From Bolinopsis microptera (lineage: Eukaryota > Ctenophora > Tentaculata > Lobata > Bolinopsidae), in contig NC_087084.1 in NCBI RefSeq assembly GCF_026151205.1, positions 432,001 through 496,000 on the forward strand: 64,000 nt of DNA. The letters run 5' to 3'. The notes beneath the pieces are model-generated. The model did no database searches. It was not told the origin of the DNA and was given only the letters and a program-made list of their open reading frames with translations. The first letter of the stretch is position 1; every line of letters starts with the position of its first letter. The position numbers and the translations under genes were made by a program. This document shows positions 45,825 through 54,974 of this stretch, one piece after another.

Positions 45825-46276
45825 AAAGATAACATTTAAAGATAACATTTAAAGATAACATTTAAAGATAACATTTAAAGATAACATTTAAAGATAACAT
45901 ATAAAGTTAACATATAAAGTTAACATTTAAAGATAACATTTAAAGATAACATTTAAATTGAACATTTAAAGATAACATATAAAGTTAACATTTAAAATTA
46001 ACATTTAAAGATAACATATAAAGATAACATTTAAAGATAACATTTAAAGATAACATTTAAAGATAACATTTAAAGATAACATTTAAGGATAACATATAAA
46101 GTTAACATATAAAGTTAACATTTAAAGATAACATTTAAAGATAACATTTAAATTTAACATTTAAAGATAACATATAAAGTTAACATTTAAAATTAACATT
46201 TAAAGATAACATATAAAGATAACATTTAAAGATAACATTTAAAGATAACATTTAAAGATAACATATAAAGATAACT
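45825..46276. repeat. 13-bp tandem repeat (AAAGATAACATTT)n
   Basis: About 34 copies with AAAGTTAACATAT and AATTTAACATT variants. A block of about 180 bp is repeated at higher order. Every standard copy contains AGATAA, a GATA-factor word. Confidence 0.9.
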
Positions 46277-46345
46277 ACAAATGTTGTCTGTTTGACAAGT
46301 AGCCTCCCAATTGCTGTGCTTCACAACTACCACGTCACGTTATGC

Positions 46346-46383
46346 CCATATAAGGAGATGATCCACGTTATGCCCATATAAGG
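46346..46383. promoter_or_regulatory. two CArG-box words in a 28-bp direct repeat
   Basis: CCATATAAGG at 46346-46355 and 46374-46383, within a duplicated ACGTTATGCCCATATAAGGA, then G(A/G)TGATCC. CC(A/T)6GG is the SRF site. Only the sequence match is seen. Confidence 0.4.
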
Positions 46384-47824
46384 AGGTGATCCACCTCACA
46401 TCACACTCCCTGACTTGTACAGCAGAAATTGGTCTGCAATTATTTGAGATGTATTTCTAATGACGTGCATACGAACAGTGTTTCAGACAATCCACTGTCA
46501 CAATTTGCAGATATTTGCACTGTCACAGTGTTTTAAAAAGGTGTCACGTTGTTTTAAAAGTGTATTTTATAGTGTTTGTTTTGTACATCTCTGTTTATTA
46601 AGATATTCGTAACTCGTAAAAAGAACACTTAAGTTGAGTCTCTGTCTAAAAAGATCTTGACAAATGATATTTTATTTGCTTTGGTACCATACTGTTGGTT
46701 TTAATACTTACTTTTGTTTGGAGACGAAGAGAGCAGCCGTTTACATTTTTATCTGTCAGTCGACTGGTTGAAATATTTTATTAGTTTTACCCTCTTATAT
46801 TAGAACCCCCCTTATATTACCCCCATACAACCTCAGAATGAAGGACAACTCAGCGAGGAAGACTCACATCCGAACATAACGCAAGGATAACATCTCCGAT
46901 AAAACTGTGGGAACCTCAACATAAAGGTGGCATCTGAGAGAAGGACTATAAGGAAGCCCCCTAACTATACTACTAGCCAGTATACTGACTAGATGACATG
47001 ACCTGCCCCAGAACATGGGAGCTAACACTAGAATTGCATCCATGGTCAGTACTGCAGCTCACTTACTTATACTTTCGGGGGGGGGGGGGGGGGGGGTGGT
47101 TTGGAAGGAAAGGTCAGTTCACATACGTTGAAGATTTATTTTCGCATTCATTTCATAGATCGAATAATGGGATTGAACCAGACTGTCTATAAGCTTCTCA
47201 GATGACCGAGTTTCATTGCATCCTAATATATAAAGCTTAACGAGTATTATTATTACGTGTGATCAGGTGATTGGGTTGGCACTATGCTACTATGGGAATC
47301 TTGCAGAGAGCCTAATTACGGTGTCGTAGCACGCTATAATCAATTTTGCTAACGAGATAAACAAATCGCTTGATAACTTCGTCATTTTACATCCGTTTTC
47401 CGCCATCTTTTTAGATCATATTGTTGATTTCATGACCTATAGCAATATGTTACAATAGAGTTTCTAACATGTTCACAAACAATTATAGTATAAGGAATTC
47501 AATGTTGATGGGGTATGGCCCCTAAAAATCGAATTTTCAAATTTTGGCGACGGTATCCTCGAATGAGTAGTTACAGTATGCCATCTGCACAGATCTCAAA
47601 TATGAAATACAGCCTATGTAAATTGACTGCCCCCCCCCCCCCTGTAGTTAGTTAGTAAGTTATACTAGCAGGGCACTCCACTCTGTTAGTAGTGGTAGTT
47701 CACCATCACTGTTCTGATGTGTTATATCTACTATATAAGTATATAGAAGTGGTAACTGTAATACTACTATCCAGCTGTGTCTGACATGCAGGTCAAGTAA
47801 ACTTTTCAAACTTATTGTTCCTTG

Positions 47825-47863
47825 TCACGTGATATGTCCTTATAAGGGCAGCAGGTCACGTGA
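47825..47863. promoter_or_regulatory. E-box / CArG / E-box cluster
   Basis: TCACGTGA (47825-47832), CCTTATAAGG (47838-47847), TCACGTGA (47856-47863). A similar CArG plus CACGTG pair lies at 52516-52540 in an intron of the gene at 51770. It may be a dispersed repeat rather than a functional element. Confidence 0.4.
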
Positions 47864-48045
47864 TATGTCAACTTTAATATTTTTTGAATACAAGTGATTC
47901 TGGAGAATTTACTGTAACATTATTATAAGATGGAGACCTTACAGATGCAGTTAAATTATGTTAATTATGTTAATTAATTTAAATTAAAAACATTTCAATG
48001 AATTGACATTGTGCAGTTTACGAATTTCTAACGGAGATGTTTTAA

Positions 48046-48075
48046 GCCAGAAAAGTTTCCCAATATAAACTGTGG
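48046..48075 (+). pseudogene. partial duplicate of the exon at 51770
   Basis: TTTAAG|CCAGAAAAGTTTCCC and AATATAAACTGTGG repeat the start of the exon at 51770 (CCAGAAAAGTTGCCC and AATATAAACAGTGG), then run into a stop. Both copies adjoin TTAATTATGTTAA repeats, so the duplication probably happened with that array, before or together with LINE insertion. Confidence 0.6.
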
Positions 48076-48249
48076 AACTTAGTCTAACGGTTTAATTATG
48101 TTAATTAATCATGTTATTTAATTATGTTACTTAATTATGTTAACTAATTAGTAGTAGTAGTAAATCTTTCAAAGTACGAAATATCTCTTTAAAAGAGCAT
48201 CCTAGGCACCTTATAGATATCAAAACGCATAAAAAAGAAAACAAAAACA

Positions 48250-51200
48250 TCAACCATCTTCTAACTTCTTCCACTCCTCCCTATCTAAAGCTAAAAATCT
48301 AAGGTCTTCAAAATCAGTCAAATTCTTAAGTCTAATATCAAGATTTCTACTAGTCAAGTCTTTTCTAATAACATCTAATAAGTTTAAACATGGTCTACCC
48401 CGTCTCCCTTCCATAAAAATATCAGAATTTATAGCAAATAACATAGAGGTGTATGCTGGTGAGTCTTCCTGTCCTCTTGAGATATGTCCTAACATTCTCC
48501 ATCGAAACTTAGAGACTCTCACAGACAAGGGAGTGACATAACAACGAGCATAGAGTGCCTCATTAGAAATAACCCCAGTAGGCCATCTGATGTTGAGGAT
48601 TCTTCGGAGGTGTTTGCGATGAGCAATATCAAGTTCATTCAACGAAGCTAGTGGTGCAGCCCAGGAGTTGCAGTTGTAGAGTAGAATAGAGACTACTTGT
48701 GCCTCGTAGATTTTGATCTTCCTTTGGACTGAAATCTTGCTCTTCATCCAAACTTTCTGAAATTTACTAAAGGCAACATTACCAAGGAATATTCGATTCT
48801 TGATATCCTTAACAGTGCACATCAACGATCCTAAAGTTTTGTTAGAGCGCCACTCTTCATCACCTCTATACACTTTTCCAACAATCACCTTGCGTTTAAC
48901 AGTGGGTTTAGGATCTGCTAAATAAAAATGGACAAATTCAGTCTTGGAAGAATTGATATGAAGGTCCCACTGCTGGAATATATCTTTAGCGATAGGAAGC
49001 ATTTCTTTGAGTGGAGCAAGTTCAGTGTTATTAAAGTCAATATCATCAGAGTATCCTGTTTCGAGTGGTATGAATTCTTCTGAGATAGGAGGATTAGGGA
49101 TTGGATGATTCACTGGGTAAGGTGTTGATGATACTTGGGAGAGTACAGATCTGAGGTGAATAAGTGCAGCGGCTTCAACAACAGTAAATAGATTACCTGA
49201 TAGTGCATCTCCTTGAAATGCTCCAGTTGTGCTTTGGAACTCAATTGATACAGTATTATTGACTTTTACTTTCAACACTGTGTTTGATAGTAGGAGCCGT
49301 ACCATCCTAATTTCATCACTAGTACAGCCAGCATCTTCAAGAACATTGAGTACTGTTTCTCTGCTGATGGTGTCAAAGGCACTTGACATGTCTATACTCA
49401 TTCTGTGGTAGCTCCAATGCTTTCTAAGTACCACTGAGGTTAGCATACGTTGAGACCAAATTATATCGCCACAACTTCTACCTCTCTTGTAAGCACTTTG
49501 TGTAGGACCGGTGTACTGATCTAGCTTGCCTTGGATACGTTTTAGGGTAATCATTGACAGTAATTTTCTGGAGCAGTTTGAGAGGGTGAGAGGTCTGATG
49601 TTTGCTGCTGGACCAAGTGGTTTCTTAGGCTTTTGGAGTGGAGTAATGTTGCCTTTTCCAATAGATGTTATGGTGGTGTTTGTTTCAAATGCGGTATTTA
49701 TACAGTCTGCATATTTCTGAAATACACTTCTGTTTGCATACTTAATCAATTCACTTGGGATATCATCAGGCCCAGTGGCTCTACCATTCTTCAAAGCTTT
49801 AGCAGCTATCTCAACTTCAATAGCAGTAATAGGGTCAGCGAGAGGACTAGGTTGATCAAAGAAAGTGTCAATAGGCTCAACTGTATGTTTTGCAGTGAAC
49901 TTCTCTTCAAAGTGGTCCTTTAGTGTAGCAGCTTTTCCAGTGTCTGTACCTATGAAGTTAGAGTTTTCATCATGCACACTTATGGTTGGAGCACGTTTGA
50001 TACCTGCTAGTTGGCGAGTGGCTGCAAAGTATGCTCTAGAACTATCAGTTTCGTTTATCTCTTCAGCAAGAGTGTCTGCATGCTCTTCTTGAAGGAGCTT
50101 GATTCTCTTACGAGTGTCATTTTGAATACGATTGATTTTGGTACGTATAACTGATCTATCTTCAGAGGTGTTGTTCTGATTGAGTAGAGCTTGTAGAACT
50201 TTCTTTTCATCAGACATCTCTCGAATTTCAAGGTCATTACAAAAGTTTTTAGGGCGTTTCCTAGGAAGGTATCCAATACTAACCTCAGCAGCTTTATGTA
50301 CATTGTGAAACAAACTATTCATTTCTTCCTCAGGGTTAGGATTAACAGGGCTGTCTGTTAGAATATCATTCAATGTGTTGTTGTAATGCATTTTAGCAGC
50401 AGGATTACTGACAAGGGTTGTGATAGCAAAATGCATTTTAGGTTTCTGTTTGGGGAAGACAAGGTGAGCGTCACTGAAGTTGAAACGTGTAATAACAATT
50501 TTGTGATCAGATTTAACAAGAGTACCCCCATAACTTCGAGAATTCACTAAAAGTTTCTTCAATCGACTGCTACATAGGACATAGTCAATTTGAGATTAGT
50601 AGGGCAAAGTGCGATGTGAGTTTTTAGGAGCTGAGTAGTCTTTCATAAAACCAATTCTTGTTGTTATATGACGGACAGGGTGCTGGAAGCTAGTGTTGCA
50701 AGCAAAAAGTTTTTTATCAACAAGAAAATTAAGAAGATGCTCTCCATTTGAATTCCTCTTTCCAGACCCATACATACCCATAAAGTCATTATACCCGAAA
50801 ACAATATCTGAATGAGACAATTTACCGAGTCGAGAGTTGAAATCTCCAAGAATATATAAGTCCCAACTTGATGGGATATCAACAGCTTTGCCAAGAAACT
50901 TGTAGAAATAATCACGTCTCTGCGGATACTTATCACAATTTACTTGAGTGTGTCCATAGGCATTGATAACACGGCAAAGTCTTGGTTTACCTGATTTACT
51001 TGGTATCTCAAGATCTAGATAAGCAACCCTGTCACTGATACTGTTGTAACACTTGATGTAGTTGGTATAGACTGAATTTACAAGAAAACCAATACCTGCT
51101 TGCCACTTATTGTCAAATTACTGAAAGTTTATGAAGCGATATTTGTGTGATTTCCCATCATCATCTGTAAAATGCAAAACTGAATCCTCAAAGTGACGAC

Positions 51201-51411
51201 ATTTTGTTTCTTGCACAGCGAGAATGTCTATTTTACGATAAAAGCAATCTCTCAAAAGTTCATCCCGTTTAACTGGAGAAGTAATACCCAGGACATTAAA
51301 AGTAGCTAGAGTGAAGATTAGTGCTGTGCTTCTTCTTTTGCGTTCTGATGTAGATAATCTACTCTGTACGTTGCCGCCAGAGCATCTGCCGAAATCACTC
51401 GAACAGGCCAT
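48250..51411 (-). pseudogene. non-LTR retrotransposon ORF2 (APE endonuclease + RT), two stop codons
   Basis: One continuous frame of about 1,050 codons from the ATG at 51411, broken only by in-frame TAA at 51118 and 50596. Endonuclease motifs: LATFNVLGI, ILAVQETK, RVINAYGHT, ILGDFNSRLG and SDHKIV. RT motifs: GRATGPDDIPSEL, SIDMSSAFDTI, GAFQGDALSGNLF and GYSDDIDF (a YSDD variant of YADD). The C-terminal RRILNIRW..GVISNEALY and RWRMLGHISRG...GRRGRPCLNL resemble RTE/Proto2-type elements; the clade is not certain. Flanks on both sides are TTAATTATGTTAA repeats (about 48090-48150 and 51415-51540), so it inserted into an array; the minus-strand 3' end has a short (TAC)n. No ORF1 is attached. Confidence 0.88.
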
Positions 51412-51414
51412 CCT

Positions 51415-51769
51415 GTTACTTAATTATGTTATTTAATTATGTTAACTTATTATGTTGACTAATTATGTTATTTAATTACGTTAACTAATTACGTTACTTA
51501 ATTATGTTAACTAATTATGTTACTTAATTATGAGTATTGCTGAAAGCACAGTGTAAGGCCTACACGGACCGCCTCTAACTAGCCAATCCCTGTTTACATG
51601 CCGTGTAGCAGGGGACTAGAAAGAGCTAAACTAGTAAGCGGGGCATAGCCAATACACTGTACTTCCATCATTGAGTATATTATGTTATTTAGTTATGTTA
51701 ACTAATTATTTTGATTAATCATGTTAACTAAATATGTTATTTAATTATGTTAATTAATTATGATTTCAG
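51415..51769. repeat. TTAATTATGTTAACTAATTATGTTA-type AT array with a unique insert
   Basis: A degenerate AATTATGTTAACTAATTATG array, interrupted at about 51535-51680 by a non-repetitive GC-richer segment (ACACGGACCGCCTCTAACTA region) that I cannot assign. It ends at the acceptor of the exon at 51770. Confidence 0.7.
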
Positions 51770-53276
51770 CCAGAAAAGTTGCCCAATATAAACAGTGGTT
51801 TCCATGGTTTCGTGGCCGGGCCCCAGTCACAAGGCTCTGTTCACCAGTTAAACATTGAAGACGTTGATATCCAGGTTTGATGCAATTAATATATAAAGTT
51901 ATGTTGCTATGGTAACATTGCCATATAAGGTAGTGTTGCTATGGTAACATTGCCATATAAGGTAGTGTTGCTATGGTTACATTGCCATATAAGGTAGTGT
52001 TGCTATGGTTACATTGCCATATAAGCCATAAGGTAGCGTTGCTATGGTTACATTCATTACATTGTCATATAAGGTAGTGTTGCTATGGTAACATTGCCAT
52101 ATAAGGTAGTGTCGCTATGGTTACATTTCCAAATAAGGTAGTGTTGCTATGGTAACATTGCCATATAAAGTAGTGTTGCTATGGTAACATTGCCATATAA
52201 GGTATTTGTAATACTCGATGGTATGATTAAATTTCAATATTTTCTCTAATTTTTTGAAGCTGAAGTTGCGTTTTTTAATCCTTATCCGAGTTTCTTAATT
52301 CTGAGATTACATGTTTTGAAGCTTCCTGTATCTTCAAAAGTTAAGTTGTATTTACCATGCTACTTCTCAGTTCTCAGTAGTTGTATTTAATAATTATTAA
52401 TAAATATTTCTCAGTTTGAGGTGTCAGATAAAAGGGGTGCTCTGCCTGAAATAAGAGACGGCGGAATACTCGCAAACAGCAACCACCAGGTAAATCTGCC
52501 TATCACGCGATGTGTCCTTATAAGGGCATCTTATCACGTGGTATGTCGCAATTATCGACAAAATTAATATTCTCTCGGACTTGGTTTTAGACTGAACTGA
52601 TTTGTTGCCACAATTAGTGTAAAGAATTACCTGATCAAAACTGGAAATTGACCCTTAGAGGTCAAGAAGTTTTTTTTAAAAAAAATCTTAGATAAGCTCA
52701 AATTTCACGCCAAATTTAAACGCCCCCCGCCCCCCCCCCCCCTGTACATTAAACCCCGCCCCCCCCCCCCCCCATGTACATTAAACCCCGCCCCCCCCCC
52801 CTGTACATTATACCTATAATAATTAGTCTTACTGTCAGACAAGTGATTCAAGAAAACAAAGCCGGCAGAAAACATTTTTGACGGTAAATTAAGATTTCGT
52901 GAGAAAATGTAAAATGTTCACCTCTGCAGGAGAGCACTGCATTTTAAAAGCATTGTTTGAGCTTTAATATAATCTTCTGCTTAATTCTACATATTATTAG
53001 AACTTTAAAAGCATCGTTGCATTCTTCTACATATTCAATCTTTATATTAAAAGTGTAAAATTAAGAACTACATAACTCCCGTGGTTATCTAGCATCCAGC
53101 ATTTTAAAACTCGGCATCATGTCATAACTTATTTGTAGCGACATTTTATCGACAGCAGCATTTATTATATTTTTAGTTTCTGCTTCTTATTCATATCCTA
53201 CAACTTAATTTTAAAGTTATTTCTCTATTTTCAGTGCGTTGACGAAGATGAGGAGATTGGTGTAAGTACATTTTGA
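51770..53276 (+). CDS. three exons of an unrecognised gene (fragment)
   Basis: Exons 51770-51874, 52415-52489 and 53235-53261 are all phase 0 with good acceptors (GATTTCAG, TTCTCAG, TATTTTCAG) and donors (CCAG|GTTTGA, CCAG|GTAAAT, GGT|GTAAGT). They read PEKLPNINSGFHGFVAGPQS... to NIEDVDIQ; FEVSDKRGALPEIRDGG... to NSNHQ; and CVDEDEEIG. If the last donor is not used, the frame ends VSTF and TGA at 53276, which would be a PDZ-class-I-like C-terminus. The acidic, polar composition suggests a cytoplasmic or linker region. Family not recognised; upstream exons were not found, partly because a LINE is inserted just 5'. Confidence 0.65.
51893..52205. repeat. about 32-bp array pairing X-box and CArG words
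   Basis: About nine units, each with GTTGCTATGGTAAC (or GGTTAC) followed by ATTGCCATATAAGGTAGT. It lies in the intron between exons 51770-51874 and 52415-52489. Confidence 0.9.
52490..53234. other. intron with CArG/E-box cluster and C runs
   Basis: CCTTATAAGG at 52516-52525 and CACGTG at 52535-52540, then three C runs (52721-52803) separated by CTGTACATTAAACCCCG. AT-rich otherwise. Confidence 0.6.
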
Positions 53277-53584
53277 TTGATTGGGAACCAGCTTTGTTTA
53301 CTGGTTAATGTTTACTCAAGAATTTATACATACAATAATATATACAATAATTATATACCTAAATCCGCTAATAAGATTTCATTAATTATTGAATACAGGC
53401 GCTGCTTAGATAAATGCAATGCCTAGCAACCAACTCTTGCACTAAAAATAAGCTTTAAAACAGTCTGAAGACTATCCAGTCCTGTATAGAAAGTTATAAG
53501 CCTAGTAGGCACCCGCTTAGCACTAACTAATACTTCACTCACACTGAAAAACAAGCATTATCACACATGTACTGATAAGTACAC

Positions 53585-54445
53585 TCAATTGCGACTACAG
53601 CTGAATATCTGTCCCTCCTTAATGTAAAACTTTTTGTCCGGCTCCGCTAAAGCTTTAGCTCTCATGCTGGCAATCAGCTCCTTTCGGGCTTCCCGCTGCT
53701 CCAGTGATCTGTCAGGGCTCAAAAACACAGTCTTAAACTTGGCTGATTGTCGCAATTTCCGAGCGTTTGCTAAGATTTGATGTACGATCAAGGAGCTGGT
53801 CAGGCAGACTTTCACTGGGCGAGTACAGGTAGAAGTTTTCTTCTTGCCGAGTCGCTCTACTTCCACCTTCGGTTTCTGCCCTATTTCCTCTAAAACCTCG
53901 CCGATTCTCCCCTCTAACTCTTCCTGCTCCTCCTCCGGCAAACCGAAAACAAGAAGATTTCGACTACGGTCCTCTTCTGCGACTACGGTCTTCACAACAT
54001 TTTTTAGGGCTTCTGGGCAGATAACTGGGGCAGTTACCGTCTGTGAATTGCTGACAATTGCGCTGTAAGTCTTAATCTCCTCTTTAACTGAATCAGCGAC
54101 TGAGGTTTCCACGATTTTCTTCATAGATTCCAGTTTCTCGAACTTACACTGAGAGAGCTCCTGCTGAACGCTGATGAGAGTTTCCTGGTTCTGAATCAAC
54201 TTTGCCTGAAGAGTTGTGCAGCAATTTCGGTACGATTCCACAGTTTCCATTAAATAGCCGATGTACTCATAAGACCGACTACAAATGCCAACAAGTTCTG
54301 GCTTATTCACTGATTTCGCAAACTTCGGATCTGCTATGTCCGTCATTTTTCCGTACGGTTTGCCAAAGTTCCGCAACTGCTCTTTGCTCCAAGAATAAAT
54401 CTCATCCCACCTGTAGTTAATACTTTCCAAGTCCATCTTTTCCAT
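53585..54445 (-). CDS. LINE ORF1 protein (intact frame)
   Basis: The start chosen is the ATG at 54445 (MEKMDLESINY); the longer frame to 54532 opens without ATG. The product is about 286 residues. The N-terminal part is unique; the central region is helical and coiled-coil-like (TLQAKLIQNQETLISVQQEL). An RRM-like region has EEDRSRNLLVFGLPEEE, RPVKVCLTSSLIVHQILANA and VFLSPDRSLEQREAR. It is the same family as the degraded copy at 41540-42470. No ORF2 follows downstream on this strand, so the element is 3'-truncated or the ORF1 stands alone. ORF1 proteins bind element RNA. Confidence 0.75.
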   Translation of the reverse strand: MEKMDLESINYRWDEIYSWSKEQLRNFGKPYGKMTDIADPKFAKSVNKPELVGICSRSYEYIGYLMETVESYRNCCTTLQAKLIQNQETLISVQQELSQCKFEKLESMKKIVETSVADSVKEEIKTYSAIVSNSQTVTAPVICPEALKNVVKTVVAEEDRSRNLLVFGLPEEEQEELEGRIGEVLEEIGQKPKVEVERLGKKKTSTCTRPVKVCLTSSLIVHQILANARKLRQSAKFKTVFLSPDRSLEQREARKELIASMRAKALAEPDKKFYIKEGQIFSCSRN

Positions 54446-54532
54446 GATTACAGTTAAAGTTACACAACAAGACGAGCGACAGGCTGAGCGGTGTCGTGAG
54501 TAGAGATAAGCTCTGCGATAAGAGAGCAACAA

Positions 54533-54974
54533 ATCAGCAGCAAATGTGAATGTGCTATTACTGAACTGAATTCAAATTCTTTTATTTTATTTATTTCAAT
54601 TCTTTAATTGATCACTTGGTTTATGATTATTATATAACATTATGATATGATGTATATTACATATTATTATTATGTAACACATTTATCTTAAATACGAATC
54701 TACAAAACAAAATTATTTTTCCACAAATTAATATATCACATAAAAATATCAAATTACCCACGATAATTTCTATTTAATGAAATATACTCGCCACAATGTT
54801 ACAACCCATGTTCAATAAAACAGCGGCAAAATGTGGTATTATCCCGTTCACTTAAATGGGTAGCTGACAAATTCGACCATTGGTTTAGAATGTGAGCTAT
54901 GAAGGGGTTCAAACGCACTTTCACTTCCACTTTCACTTTCACTTTCACTAGTACCTCCTAGACCATATTCTGAT
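54533..54974. other. AT-rich spacer, 3' flank of the minus gene
   Basis: Minus-strand AATAAA words near 54585 could end the large minus gene. A (CTTTCA)n hexamer repeat lies near 54920-54950. No gene. Confidence 0.5.

Larger units (their letters stand above)
46277..48045. other. non-coding stretch with a possible exon end and G/C runs
   Basis: Holds paired CArG words near 46350, a G run at about 47078-47096 and a C run near 47631. A candidate exon end lies at ACATGCAG|GTCAAGT at about 47794, but no reading frame before it is convincing. Text at 46800-47000 is not recognisably coding. Confidence 0.35.
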
